The notes under the pieces were generated by a model. That model saw nothing but the letters and a program-made list of their open reading frames with translations. It made no database searches and was not told the DNA's origin. The position numbers and the translations under genes were made by a program. A stretch of 64,000 nucleotides of DNA from Humulus lupulus. Taxonomy: Eukaryota > Streptophyta > Magnoliopsida > Rosales > Cannabaceae. Shown piece by piece: positions 1 to 11,691 of the stretch. Each line of letters opens with the position of its first letter. Within the stretch, counting starts at the first letter, position 1. Where the stretch lies: NCBI RefSeq assembly GCF_963169125.1, contig NC_084793.1, positions 213,368,652-213,432,651 on the forward strand, written 5' to 3'.

Positions 1-618
1 ATGAGTGGTATTACAATGATGCATTTCAAGTTGCAAAGACAAACAAATTTATGAATCTAGTTCAGAGAAACATGACAGTGACAGAGTATGCCACTAAATC
101 CGATGGGATGACCAAGTTTTCTTTTGACTTGGTGTTAATTGATGAGGCTTGGAAGGAGCAATTTATTCGAGGGCTGAATTTCAGGGTAGCCCAGGGCGTC
201 AGGATCTCCCCAGTAACTGAGATTTTTACCTAGGCCCAGGCAGTAGAGAAGGCCCTTATTGTTGAGGGTGTAGAGGATGAGATATGGAGAGAGGGCTCCA
301 TAGGGCGCGATGCTCGAAGAACAGTACCTCTTGTCACCGGATTGGGTAGGAGCAGAGGCCCTAGTGATCAGAAAATAAATTTTATAGACACCATTAGCAC
401 CCCTGGACCATAGAGAAGGTTCCGGGGCGCTCAGAGTGGCCGTCAGAGCGGGGGTGAGAACTGGAAGACTTACCCAATGTGCGCTCAGTGCAGGGGACGC
501 CACTTGGGAGAATTTCGTGCTAAAGCATGTTTCCTATGCGGCGTGGTGGGGCATTTCGAGAAAGAGTGCCCTCAATTGGAAAAGGAGGAATCGAGGAAAG
601 GCGACAATTCAGCTCTAG
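1..618 (+). pseudogene. gag fragment with CCHC zinc knuckle (chromovirus)
   Basis: Positions 51-233 encode the end of a plant Ty3/gypsy gag core, with the typical run MTVTEYATKSDGMTKFSFDL followed by LIDEAWKEQFIRGLNF. After stops and frame changes, positions 528-569 encode CFLCGVVGHFEKEC, a canonical C-x2-C-x4-H-x4-C nucleic-acid-binding knuckle; an upstream CAQC half-knuckle is degenerate. In a live element this protein forms the capsid and packages RNA. Here at least one stop (231-233) and later frame changes break it. The N-terminus is outside the window. Confidence 0.8.
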
Positions 619-1239
619 CCTAAGTAGTTGCTTCGACACAGACGGAGGCTGAGGCAAGTCCCTCCGTGGTGACATGTTAGATTTCTAGCATTGACTCTTC
701 TTATATAGTACGAATTCATTTTGGCACTAGACATGCTATTGTTTAATTACTGAGGTTATTGATGAACTGTGTAGACCTCATGATATGTATGATGTGGAAT
801 TTGGGACGTTGTCTCCTATTGGAAATCAACAGCCTCTAGAAGGAGGAATTAGATCTTTGCTGGTAGAGGTAAATAGTAGGGCGTAGTCTGAAGACTTAAT
901 AGAATTAGTAGCGAAAGAGTTTAACATGTTGCTGGGTATGAATTGGGTGGCTAAGTGGGAACGACCCTAGACTGTAAGAGGAAAATGGTGACTTTTAAGC
1001 TTGAAGAACCTATTTGTGTTCACGGGTGTTATGAACGGGCCTCGCAATCCAATGACTTTGATATCGAAGGTTAGAGACTTATCCCAATGAGGATGCATGG
1101 GATTCCTAGCTAGTGTGGTTGATACCATATAAGTTGTAGCAATTGAATCAGAAGGTATATCGGGATTACCATCGCATCGGGAAATTGATGTTATTAATGA
1201 ACTGACATCAGGGATAGGACCGGTATTCTAGCACCGTAT

Positions 1240-1700
1240 ATGTGGGCACTAGCAGAGTGGAAAGGATTAAAGGTTTATTTGAAGGAGTCACTCGACTTGG
1301 AGTTGGTTAGACCGAGATTTTCACCACGGGGTGCACCAATATTATTTGTTAAGAAGAAGGACAAGTCAGTGAGGTTGTGTACCGAATATGGAGAGCAGTT
1401 TAAGGTGATTATCAAGAATAAGTATCCACTGCCAAAGATTGACGACTTGTGTAATCTATTGCAAGGTAAGACAGTGCTTGTAAGGATTTATCTTCGATCT
1501 AGTTATTACCAGCTAAAGATCAAGAGAAAAGACATTTCAAGAACTACCTTCTGCATTAAGCATGGACGTTGTGGATTTTCAATAAAGGCTTTTTAACTAA
1601 CCAATGCTCTAGCGACCTACGTGGACTTGATGAATAAAGAGTTCAAGGATTATTTGGGCAATTTGTGTTTGAGTTTATTGGTAACAGATCGACCTACTCC
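1240..1700 (+). pseudogene. Reverse transcriptase fragment (chromovirus)
   Basis: The frame from 1240 to 1596 carries early RT motifs: FVKKKDKSVRLCTEYG (family form FVKKKDGSMRLCIDYR), KNKYPLPKIDDL, and LRSSYYQLKIK (family form LRSGYHQLRI). The frame closes at 1594-1596. Downstream sequence to about 1700 reads as decayed palm-region codons, and I could not find a clean YxDD box. It would copy element RNA into DNA; this copy is non-functional. Confidence 0.8.
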
Positions 1701-2039
1701 TCACCAGAGATAGAACACAAGTAGCATCTCCGTTTGGTATTATAGAGGTTAAGGAAACATAAATCGTAGGAGAGGTTCAAGAAGGATGAGTTCTGATTTC
1801 TTTGAGTTATGTTTTGAGTCACATTTTGGGAAAGAATGGGATCGTGATTGTTCTAGTTAGAATATAAGCAACAAAATATTGGCCAAGGAATGCTTCAGAG
1901 GTTAAAAGTTTCCCGGGACTGGCAGAATTCCATCGGCATCTTGTTGAAGAGTCTTTGAAGACTGCAGTACCCTTGACCGAATTAACACAAAAGAACCTGA
2001 GATTTGTCTGGAGCAATAGATGCAAACCGGGCTTCCCAG

Positions 2040-2420
2040 AGTTGAAATAGAGGCTGATCATCGCACCATGGTATCAATATAAGTATGTGGTGGACTGATA
2101 TACAAATGATTGTATGGTGGATACAATCTTTGTTGTTCGATAACGAAAAGTTCGTAGTGTTTTGAGGTGCAGTACGACAAGGACTAGGAAGTGCACGTAC
2201 GTGGGCGGGAAAGGTGATTTATTATGCTTCAAAATAGTTAGAGGAATAAGACTAGAGACATTCTACACAAGACTTTGAGTTGACATTCATGATGTTGTGT
2301 TTATGGTGTGGCGATAGTACTTATGTGGGGAGAAGTGTGAGACATACACTGGCATAAAAGTTTAGTTAGTGTTTTATAACCCATAGGGGTTCGAATATGA
2401 GAAAGATGTTGGTGAGAACT
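2040..2420 (+). pseudogene. RNase H remnant (chromovirus)
   Basis: Around 2211-2400 the sequence reads VIYYASKQLEE, then a stop, then QDFELTFMMLCLW and R-TLA. This matches the chromovirus RNase H stretch of the form [33 protein letters not shown]. Several stops interrupt it. The domain would degrade the RNA of RNA-DNA hybrids. The assignment depends on these spaced motifs and on position between RT and integrase. Confidence 0.6.
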
Positions 2421-2639
2421 GGTGAAGGATTGATGATGAAATCCTTTATTATCCAGGGAAAACTAACGTGGTGGTCGATGCCATAAGTTGGGAAAGGCTC
2501 AGGCCAAGTGTATATTTCGAAATAAATCACGGCAAAGTTGTTGAGGAAACAACTAGAATTGGTATAGATTTTGGGATTAATGAATTGACAAATATAATTA
2601 TGTAAATGGTGCAACATAGAAAGGGAATCTTAGTAAAGG

Positions 2640-3270
2640 TGGCTAAGGGCTCTACTATTTTGACATGGACTTGTTGAGATATAAAGATCGAATATGTGTT
2701 CCGAGGGATGTTGGCATCAAGAGAGAGATTCTGGATGAATCTTGTATCACTCCATCCTCGCTACACTCAGGAACCATGAATGTGTATACAGATTTGAAAT
2801 CTATATATTGGTGGCTAAGCACCTAACCTTTCAGCAAGTGAGAGCTGAGTACTAGAGGCCAACAGGGTTATTATGACATTTGGTCATTTTAATATAAACA
2901 TGAGTCTATATAATTATGGACATGATGGATGGATTACCTAGGATTGTGGGTAAGAGAATTTTGGTATGAGCAGTTGTGACTCAATATACTAGGTTAGCAC
3001 ACCTTCTACCTGTGCGAACGAGTTATAATGCAAAACACCATGTTAATTTATATGTGAAGGGAGATGGTGTGTCTCCATGGGATGCCAAAGTCTATAGTGT
3101 CGGATCGAGATCCCACATTTGTTTTCAAGTTGTGGAAAGGCTCGCAGAAGACGATAGGTACAAAACTAAGATTTGGTATTATGGATCATCCTCGGACAGA
3201 TAGACAATCAGAGAGGACGACTCAGACGTTAAAGAATATGCTTTGGGCATATGAATTAGGATTTTAGGGA
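2640..3270 (+). pseudogene. Integrase core remnant (chromovirus)
   Basis: Two overlapping frames together carry integrase core features: LAHLLPVRTSYNA (2976 frame) and MPKSIVSDRDPTFVFKLWK, then HPRTDRQSERTTQTLKNML (3064 frame). The family forms are AHFLPV-TTY, PKSIVSDRD-FTS-FW and HPQTDGQSERT-Q-LEDMLRAC. The second catalytic Asp (SDRD) and the Glu (QSERT) are visible, but a frameshift separates them from the first Asp region. Confidence 0.75.
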
Positions 3271-3589
3271 CCATGGAGTAAGTACAATCCCTTGATTGGG
3301 TTCCTACAATGATGATTATCAGTTGACAACCAGAGTGACTCTGTATGTGATATTATGAAATAAGAAGTGACAACCACCCATTTATGGGGATGAAATGGGA
3401 GAAAGGAAGTATTTTGATCCTAAAACAGGTCTGAGAACCAATGAAATTATTGAGAAATGTTAGAGCGGGAGTACTCACTTTATTGAAAAGGTTGAAAAGC
3501 TACGCATATTCAAGTATAGGAACGTGGAGTTCCAGGATTGGAGATTTTGTGTTTCTCCGGGTATCGCAGATTAAAGAGTAAAAATGATT

Positions 3590-3985
3590 TGGCAAGAAAG
3601 GGAAATCGAACCTTAGTTTTGTTAGACCTTCGAGGTTTTGGAAAGGAATTAGGCAAGTGACCTACATATTAGCTTTGCTTCGGCATTGTCGGGAGTTCAT
3701 ATGGTGTATAAGGTATCGATGCTAAGGAAATATGTGTCGAGTACTACACCTGTTTGGGTTAAGAGACCCTACAATTACAGTGCAACTTATCATGTGAAGA
3801 GAAACCAGTGGCAATTCTAGATAGGAAAGATAAAGTCTTAGGGAATAAGACTGTCATCTTAGTGAGAGTGTTATAGAGAAACAACAAGGTAAAGAACATG
3901 ACTTTGAAATTAAAGTCAAATAAGCGAGACTGATGTCCTGAGATGTTCAAGCAAATTTCGAGGATGAAAATTCTATAAGGAGGGG
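3590..3985 (+). pseudogene. Integrase C-terminus and chromodomain-like tail
   Basis: Positions about 3640-3750 read as a decayed QVTYRLALPPALSGVH-VFHVSMLRKYV stretch, the usual end of the chromovirus integrase. Positions 3805-3980 follow with AILDRKDKVLGNKTVILVRV, a stop, and NNKVKNMTLKLKSN, the order of a chromovirus chromodomain (ILDRKEKVLRNK, VLWRNH, EATWE). In live elements this tail directs integration to chromatin. It is broken by several stops and ends next to the polypurine tract. Confidence 0.65.
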
Positions 3986-3990
3986 ATAGT

Positions 3991-6152
3991 TGTAACATCC
4001 CAAAACTCCTAATAAGATTAAGTGCTTGGATTAGGGTGTCAGAAGGGCACGTGGAGTAAATATGTGGATTATATTAATATGTAATTTAGTATCCATAATT
4101 ATGTGTGTTAAATGTGTTTAAAGATCCGCTTTTGTTAAAAATGAGGCATTTTTGTAATTTTGACCTGTTGAGGGTATATTTGTATTTTATGTGCTATATG
4201 CATGAGACTACATGATTATGTGGATATATTTGTGATATTCAGTAGGAGTGGATCCTTGTGAGCAATTTTAGCGAAAAGTCACAACGGGGATAAATACTCG
4301 GCTCGGTGTGAGCCAAGGGGGTATTGTGGTAATTTTGTATATTTTGAGGAATTATTGGTAAATGAAATTAATTTGGAGGAATATTTGGGTTTAGTGGATT
4401 AGTGGATTAAATTGGAGATTAGTGGTAAAATTTGAGGTTTAGTAGGGGATTTAGGCAAAAATGACCAAAATTCCATTGGTTTAACCTTAAGGGTAAGTCA
4501 AGGCTAGAGGGAAAATGGTCATTTGATCATTGGTATATTCAAGCTAGGGACCTAGTGCTGAGCACTTGGCTCATTCATGTTCATCACTCTCCTCTCCTCT
4601 CTCTTTCTTGGTTTTCCTCTTTAAGAGGTTTTCAATGCTTGGACCAAATAACCAAACCAAGTGGATCTTTGGAGAGTTCTTGAGGAGTGGCTGCATTCAA
4701 GAGGATTAGCAGCAGCTAAGGTCATTCCCAACCTAGGGAAATTCAAAAATTCAGAGAGGTAAGCTCTGGTTTTGTTGTTCCTTCACTTGTTTTTGGTCGA
4801 TTATTGATTTTGATCCTAGGTGTGCCAATTCTTAGTTTTAAGTTGATATTGGGAGTGTTTTTACTTTTATGATATGGTATGTTAGTCGCCTAGTGGGTTT
4901 GGGGTCGTTTCTGGATCATTTTGTTCGATTTTGGTGTTAGGTAATCGCAGGGGAAATCGCAGTTCTGGGTTTTTTTGCACTGGTGCCTCGTCGCTTGGAA
5001 AGAACGTTGCGGCCCGCTTAAGTCCTTGAAGGCGGGGTTTTCCTCTGGCCGTTGGGGCGCTACGGCGCTAATTCAAGACTTTGGCTAATGAAAGCTCTCT
5101 ATTTGTGGGAGCATTGCGACCCTTTAGAGGGGGCGACGCAGCTCAAAATGCACAAATTTTTTAGAAGGGGCTTCTCGGTTCGTTAAGAGTTGTGGCACTG
5201 TAGGGGGGCGTCGCGGCGCTAATGCATTTTTTTAAGGGTTGCATTTGTTTAGGGATTTGAGAACTGACTTGGGGGCTCGGGGGACGATTCCATTACCCGT
5301 TTGAATGGAATGGGAGGTCCCGAGGGCTAGGGTTTAGTTTTGAAACTCGTGTTTGAGACTTAGTTCTTAATAAGCATGTCATTTATGTTGTGACTAGGAG
5401 TTCCGAAAGGCTCGGGAAAGAGGATCACACTCAAGGTCGCCTTGTCGTGAGCACATGATTTGAGGTAAGAAAACATGCATATGCACATAGAGAATATTGG
5501 TTGTCATTCATACTAGCATGGAACTATTTGTAGAAGTGGTTAATGCATTTGTTGTAGTGCACTTATTTGTGAGTGGTTGGTGCAATTGATATTCGGCCAT
5601 CGTAAATGAACGTGGGGCCGATCGGCAAGCGCATATAACATAGACCGTTGGCAAGAGTGTGTAACATAGGCCATGAAAATGAGTTCATTTTAAGGGTGCG
5701 GTCCTCACTTGCTCAGCAAGGCTGTTTTTCCTAGGCCGTTTAAATGATTCATATGATATAAATAAATATACTTGTGAACTGTGAAGCGTGTTTACAACTT
5801 ATATGATTGAAATAAATGCATTTAGTTTTTGTGAAGCATGTGTCTATTTTTTTATGAATAATTGGATTATTATTATGCCCTGTGGGGGGTTTTCTTGTTG
5901 GGCAAGCTAAGGGTAACTAACCATGAGTTTGAAAGCTTTGGAGCGGCGCATACATATTCGACCAACTTGGCCATCACGGTCAAGTGATATTTGAGGAACA
6001 TAGAACACTGGTTCAATTTTGCCGCTTAGGTCGGCTATTTATTTAATGTTTAATGTAACTATCTTTTGTTTACAAACTTTTGGGATCCTGTGTATATCTT
6101 CAATCATTTTAATGAAACCAAGCTTTCTCTCCCTTCTTTTCGGGGTTTCACA
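3991..6152 (+). mobile_element. 3' LTR of the Tekay-type chromovirus
   Basis: The LTR begins TGTAACATCCC directly after the purine-rich tract and ends at or near GGGGTTTCACA, about 2.16 kb, a normal Tekay LTR size. A GC-rich patch lies at 4980-5230 in otherwise AT-rich sequence. The 5' LTR is outside the window, so the right end (6150-6152) cannot be checked by LTR comparison or target duplication. Confidence 0.75.
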
Positions 6153-6564
6153 CTTTTTTTTCCCCCACAAGTAGAGGTTTTGACTTCACACACCCCTGTG
6201 TTGGAATTGAGGCTATAAACCATGCTTTGTATATTACAACTCAAAGAATTAAGCAATGATAATTTATACTTTAATGGAAGAATAATACAAAGAACATAAG
6301 TAAAACAAGCGGTAGAATTGACCTTTGGGTTGAAGAACCTTGATACATAAAATCACAAGACTATGATTTTATGTGACTTACAAAATGTAACAAAGGCTTG
6401 ACACAAATGAAGATTTGTTGTCAAAAAATCTGTATTCCTAGCCTCCTTCTTGAGATTGCTTGAAGCTACTACAATGGAATGAGATTGGGATTCACAAGCC
6501 TTGAATCTTCATGCAAGTCAAGCTTTCTTGATGATTATCTTGGAGAAAACGAGCAATCTTGAGA

Positions 6565-6570
<6 letters not shown>

Positions 6571-6609
<39 letters not shown>
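6571..6609. repeat. (GA)n microsatellite
   Basis: About 19 uninterrupted GA dinucleotides. Confidence 0.95.
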
Positions 6610-6611
<2 letters not shown>

Positions 6612-6776
6612 GAGTGATCAATTCACCAATTAACTCAAATTACCCCTTTAAATAGTATAGGAATCCTCATTAGACTCAACCAATGAGGTTAAAGCATTTG
6701 ATTTAAACTTTGGAGTCAAAAACATGTCACTATACGATCTTGTACAGACCACCCATGCAATGTGTCGCCTGCACCC

Positions 6777-6814
6777 AGGCGATGCATCTCCACTATGCAA
6801 GCAATGCATCGCCT
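6777..6814. repeat. 11-bp perfect inverted repeat (hairpin)
   Basis: AGGCGATGCAT at 6777-6787 is matched by its reverse complement ATGCATCGCCT at 6804-6814, leaving a 16-nt loop. There is no T-run or gene context to suggest a terminator. Confidence 0.7.
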
Positions 6815-7075
6815 ATGTAGTCCTTCATGGGACCAGCGACGCAACACAGATCCCACTAACTTGGCGCTCCAAACTTGTCTCAAAACATCCCCAAATGCTC
6901 CCAAACTTTTTGGGTACTCTTATATACTCCAAATAAACACTTTGGACCCAAAAGATGATTTATAAATGTCTATACTAAAAATCAACTCTCACATGTTGAA
7001 TTTAATGAAATAGTTATGGTTTTTGCACATCATTGTGTCTAACCAATTTCACTATGTATTTAACAAATCATAACA

Positions 7076-7879
7076 CCCTCGGTATCTTGGTATTTGCTTC
7101 CTTGACCAAGTGCTTATCTACTCATTTTTTGTGTTTTCGATGTCCCGTGACCCTGAGCTCAAAGATATACAATAGCACAGATGTCACTCATTCAACACTG
7201 GTTTTTTGTCCTTGCTTTGGGACGAGCCGGAGGAAATCACAATCGAGGAGTCTTGTTTGTCCAAAAATTTGATTTTGCAAAAGGAGGCTCGGAAATGAGC
7301 GAATAGGGTTGCGTCAGAGGCAATCGCTACCAGGGAGTTTTAAGAACTAGACGAAGGTATGTGGCGAGGATTTATGGAGCGGAGCCGTGTGGTTGAAGAG
7401 CCCGACCAACCCTCCACGTCAGCCAACATTACAGTTGCCATCACGAGCTCTATGGCATGAGGTCCACAAGCTTGGGTGGTACCAACAGGGGTTGAGAAAA
7501 ATTATCAGAACGTGTAGGAAAAAGAAGTGGGTAACATGTCATAAACGCTTATTACTTGACATCTTATCATATATCATAAAAGCTTATTAAATTATGTGAC
7601 TCTCCTCTCTCCTTCACAACTTTTGTCAAACAAAAATATTTATTGCACATTAAAACTGGTACTTAGAATTTAGTTCTTATGCTTTTATTTGTATGTGGAG
7701 TAATAGGTGGGTAACATGTAGGAGAAGCCATAATATTGAAAAGTAAAAATATAAAAAATGGTATCATATAAAAGAAAAAGTATCACTCAACAATAAAAAA
7801 GAAAAAAAATATGACTAATTTGGATAATTTATGTAAAAATCTCTAGTTTACAAAAATACCTAAGATTCAAAAAAGAAAT
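7076..7879. other. Intergenic stretch, nothing recognised
   Basis: Only short unlinked open frames (up to 79 codons) without recognisable motifs. The part after 7600 is strongly AT-rich. Confidence 0.6.
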
Positions 7880-8104
7880 ACTAAAAATACGGAATCTGGA
7901 AAAAATTACAAAAATATAAAAGGGCATAATTGTAAATACATAGTTTTTTTTGTAAACAAAGTTTACAAATTTGTAACAATACAATTTTTTTATAACCAAA
8001 GTTTACAAGTTTATAACTATATGTTACAAAGCCGTAACATAACTATTACAAACTGTTATTCATATTTTGTAATTTTTTAAAAATTCCGTATTTTTCAAAA
8101 AAAT
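7880..8104. repeat. MITE-like inverted repeat
   Basis: The left arm at 7882-7918 (TAAAAATACGGAATCTGG, then A-rich and TTACAAAAATAT) is closely matched by the reverse complement of 8061-8096, at about 30 of 36 positions. The centre (7921-8060) has several GTTTACAA/TTGTAAC-type motifs. This looks like a small non-autonomous DNA transposon or foldback. Ends and target duplication were not resolved. Confidence 0.45.
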
Positions 8105-8165
8105 TAAAATTTATAGTGATATGTGTAATTTTTCTAATATTTTCAATTATTGGCCCTAATAAAAA

Positions 8166-8345
8166 TGAGGAAATTACACCAAATATAGGATTTATTTAGA
8201 CTTTGAAAAATATGGCATATTTTTTTCGTAAGTTTCTTATGGCATTTTTTTTACATTTTTATGGGAGTTTTTTTCTCATATATTTGTAATATTTTATTTG
8301 TATACCATATTTTTTTTAACAGTTTTAGTGGGTAATTTAATATGT
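8166..8345 (+). repeat. Left terminal inverted repeat of the Mutator-like element
   Basis: Matches the reverse complement of about 45365-45525 in ordered blocks. The outermost 13 bp are identical; the inner part is gapped and degenerate. Confidence 0.55.
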
Positions 8346-8602
8346 TTTGAGGTTATTTTGATAATTTTAATCTATTTGTAATATTTTTTATCATTCATAT
8401 TTTATAAAAAGTTTATTTTACATGTTTTTTTTTTTAAACTAAGATCTTCTTCACCATGCTTTTTATTCATATTTCTTATTTTTTTTCATTTTTTATCTTC
8501 TTCAACATTTTCTTCGAACCATTTACCACTATCAAACAAATTTTGATTTTTTTATGTGGTAGTTATCGTTTGTCACTGTTAATTTTTTTTTAGCAATGTG
8601 TG

Positions 8603-8946
8603 GTAATTGGTTACCACTATCAAAATCAGTTTTATTTTTTAAGTGGTGTGGTAGTAAATGGTTACAAAATAATTTTTTTATTTTTTTTAGTAATGTACCA
8701 TTATCAAAATACCAACTGAATTGTAACTAGTTACTTAGTGAGATTGGGAAAAAAAATTGATATTAAAAAAAAAACTAAATTGATCATGAAGGTAACTGAT
8801 TACAGCTAGGTCTTAAAAAAAATAGGTCTGGAAAAAAAGAAAAAAAGCAGTTGCGATGGTAATCGGTTACTTAGCCAGACCTGTAAAAAATATAGGATCC
8901 AAACAAAAAATCTAAACTAATCATAATCGTAAGTGGTACAGCTAGT
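8603..8946. repeat. Left subterminal palindrome array, outer part
   Basis: Recurrent 12-mers of the form GTAACYRGTTAC lie at 8603, 8654, 8723 (perfect palindrome GTAACTAGTTAC), 8792, 8859 and a damaged one near 8929, spaced roughly 50-70 bp with A-rich spacers. The array is cut by element A at 8947 and resumes at 39641. Confidence 0.75.
8942..8946. repeat. Target-site duplication of element A, left copy
   Basis: GCTAG immediately precedes the 5' LTR and recurs at 39636-39640 after the 3' LTR. Confidence 0.95.
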
Positions 8947-9791
8947 GTTACACCCAAATTTCGAGAATAGAAATTTTGATCTCGAAAGTTAGGCTCGTAA
9001 AGTGTAAGCTCGGAATAAACGGGTTCATCATAATCGGCTTTAATGAAAATATCAAGAACGGTCTCGTTGTGCAGTAAGTGTGACAACATCAGAATTGGTG
9101 AGCTCAGAAACTAAGTGATCTCGGAGGTGTTCCGAGATTATATGTCAAGCTCGAAGGTACAATGACAGTGGTTCAACACTTGTATAAATTTCCTAATTCA
9201 TTTTCTGCCATTAGACAAGACGAATCGAGCTCGAGGATTTGTGAGCTCAAAAAGGATGGTTTGATCAATGTTACTTGTTAAAAGTCGAGGCGAACCGAGA
9301 TAGCGAGCTCGTGATGGTTGATCAGTCTCGAAGGCGTGTGAATTGAATGTTCAAGGTCGCAAGCTGAGTGTGAACATATTTATTGTTATAAAATCCCTAT
9401 ATTTAAAGGATCAGTTATAATCTGTTATTCAGTCTCAAATATCATGGGATTTATATGCATACGTAGTAACTATACGCATTTAATTACATCTATTTTTAAT
9501 TGATTTGTATAATAACTCCTCGAAATGTGAGGGGAGATATTCTGTAAACCACTCTATAAATAGTGTGGAGCAATTCATTTGTAAGGATGTAGAAATTTGT
9601 ATTGGGAGGACTCTGTAAAATTGCTTCCAGAAAGCTTTGAGAGAATTCCATAAAGTGAATAACACTGACTCATGGACTAGGCAGATTTTAACTGCTGAAC
9701 CACGTAAAAATAGTGTCTTTTATTGTTTGTTTCTTCTAGTATTTTGTTTAATTGCTCTTCATTTCTAAGTTGACGAAAAACGGCGTCAACA
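8947..9791 (+). mobile_element. 5' LTR of element A
   Basis: TG...CA ends, 845 bp. Contains a TATA box (TATAAATA, 9555-9562). Many differences from the 3' copy at 38793-39635 show an old insertion. Confidence 0.95.
9555..9562 (+). promoter_or_regulatory. LTR TATA box of element A
   Basis: TATAAATA inside the LTR. Transcription would be expected to start some 30 bp downstream and produce the genomic RNA. Confidence 0.6.
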
Positions 9792-9813
9792 ATTTGGTGC
9801 TTTCATTGAGAGC
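9792..9813 (+). promoter_or_regulatory. Primer-binding-site region of element A
   Basis: TTTGGTGCTTTCATTGAG lies directly after the 5' LTR. The same sequence with small changes follows the 5' LTRs of B (11643) and C (51385), as expected for a shared primer-binding site. I could not name the tRNA from memory. Confidence 0.7.
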
Positions 9814-9863
9814 CATTAAACAAGACGTGAGCCTGTTTAATCAGAAAACCTTCTGAATCATCA

Positions 9864-11052
9864 ATGGCCGCTACAAACAACCCCAGTACTAGTGGGCGAC
9901 CATTGCCCCAGATACCTGAGGAACAGACTCCTCATACTGAGGAATATCCCCGACGACCTGGAAAGCAGCCCATGGTGGACCCGGACCCTGAGGAGAGGAG
10001 TGGTTCATCAAATTCTCAAGGGCCACCTGCTCCCAGGCCTGATGAGGATTTATACTACAACCCTGAAAGATATTTTCCTATCGTGGAACTTGAAAATCAT
10101 CAATTGCGCAAACAATTGGCAGAGGTGACAAAACGCAATGAAGAATTAGCCATACAGGCAGCTGACGCCCAAGCACCTCCCCGGAGGCCTAGGGGACACC
10201 CCCGTGGGAGCACGGCCGCCAGGAGGGCGGGACAAGCATCGCAGCCGAATCAGCCAAGGCCCCGGAGGAGTACCCGGGCTAAGGCCACTACCAACCCAAC
10301 TGCATAATTGCCTACAGGAATGGGTAAGAACCGAGCCCCTCCAGTGGCTCGGAACCCGAATCTTGATACTGCAAGAAACAACCCGGAGCCTATCCAGGCG
10401 AATTTTGGGCCATCTAGGCCTGACAATGGGAGACAGCCACCATCGCCCATAAGACATCCGCCATCACCAATAAGACACCCCTGGCCATTCCGAGAGGTCC
10501 CACGACCTGCACCATGGAGGCCATCTCGTAGCGGCAGTCGAGATGGAAACCAACAAGCTAGGCCTGGACAGGGGAACGAAATAGAGGTTACTAGAGATAG
10601 CAGGGCTCCACAGCCCTTGGGAAGCCAAATATCAAGATCACAAACTATTGGAACAAGGAGACCAACAGGGGACCCACCTCGTAATCACCAAGCCACACAT
10701 CCAGAGAGGGCTACAAGTTACGTAGGCGAAAGCTCGGACTACACTCGATCCGTAAGCATTTATAACATTGAGCCAAGGCATATAGGGAATCGAGGGAATC
10801 ACCCTGATCTGCGGGATCATCTAAACCATAATCGAGGGTGAGATAATCCCCCGAACCCTAATCTGCGTGACCATCTGAATGGTCGTAAACAGCCAGCAAA
10901 TAACCCTATACCAAGACAGGGAGTTGAAGTTTTTATTAACGATAATCAGCCCCCTCAAGTCCAGGCTCAACCCCCAGTGGATTTAGTCCAGGAAAGGATT
11001 GACCAGTTAGAAAGAGCATTTGGGCTCCTACAAGATGAGCGTAAGATGGACA
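9864..11052 (+). pseudogene. gag of element A, N-terminal part (split by element B)
   Basis: The reading frame opens with MAATNNPSTSGRPLPQIPEE and stays open to 10307. It then continues through stops as a proline-, arginine- and asparagine-rich, low-complexity region typical of Tat gag N-termini. Near 10995-11052 it reads VDLVQERIDQLERAFGLLQD and ERKMDK, where the 5' LTR of B enters. The frame resumes at 27455 with EESDEELKPF. The stop at 10305-10307 and others make it non-functional. Confidence 0.75.
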
Positions 11053-11057
11053 AGGCT
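11053..11057. repeat. Target-site duplication of element B, left copy
   Basis: AGGCT, against AGGTT at 27450-27454 (one transition). Joining across it restores the continuity of the element A gag frame. Confidence 0.85.
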
Positions 11058-11642
11058 TGTTTACCCAAAAAAGGACTACCTGATTACGTGGCAGAATTAG
11101 CCTACACGTGGCAGTTGAAGTGAGTATAATCAGTTCAATCATCGTCCAGAAGATCATTGGCTCATCAGACATCATATTTATGGGCGACCAGTCTAGTCGT
11201 ATCTTTTCATTTATTTCCTTCAGATATGTAATCTTATAATTACATATTAATTGTAATTTCCATTATTATTTGGATACGCCTGTATTAAATGTAATTAAGG
11301 CCCATTGGCCCAGGTAGAATTCCTTGAGCCTATAAATAAGAATCAAAAGGCTCAAGAGAGGAGACTTTTGGAACTTCGGAACTCTAAGAGAGAAATAGAG
11401 TGTTTTTATCCACAACATTTGTGTTCATCTAAAATCTTGTGAAACTTGTGAACCCTAGTTCATTGATCACAGTTCTTGGAAATATACATCAATAAGAACA
11501 CTAAGTGGAGGTAGGTTGTTACCATTTTACTGGGGCCGAACCACTATAAATCTTTTGTGTCGTTTATCTTTTCGTCTTGATTTCATCTTATTTTCTATCG
11601 TTTTCCTTAACTCAGTGTCGTTGGCCAATTCGAGGGTCAACA
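11058..11642 (+). mobile_element. 5' LTR of element B
   Basis: TGTTTACCC start, GGGTCAACA end. TATAAATA at 11331-11338. The matching copy is at 26869-27449. Confidence 0.95.
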
Positions 11643-11691
11643 TTTTGGTGCTTTTATTGAGAGCTGAACTCATGACCTCCAAAGAGATCAA

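Larger units (their letters stand above)
1..3990 (+). mobile_element. Internal region of a decayed Tekay-type chromovirus (Ty3/gypsy), 3' part only
   Basis: Remnants appear in the normal chromovirus order: gag with a CCHC knuckle, reverse transcriptase, RNase H, integrase, and an integrase tail with a chromodomain-like stretch. A purine-rich tract (AGGAGGGGATAGT, 3978-3990) and an LTR beginning TGTAACATCC follow. The 5' LTR and the start of gag lie outside the window. Every domain is broken by stops and frameshifts, so the copy is dead. The Tekay assignment rests on the chromodomain remnant and the TGTAACATCCC LTR start. Confidence 0.85.
6199..7075 (+). mobile_element. Possible solo copia-like LTR
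   Basis: The segment starts TGTTGGAATT, a frequent copia LTR start, and could end TCATAACA at 7075. The flanking pentamers are CCCTG (6194-6198) and CCCTC (7076-7080), a 4/5 match. It contains a GA microsatellite and a hairpin. No protein-coding remnant and no second copy are present here, so this is tentative. Confidence 0.25.
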
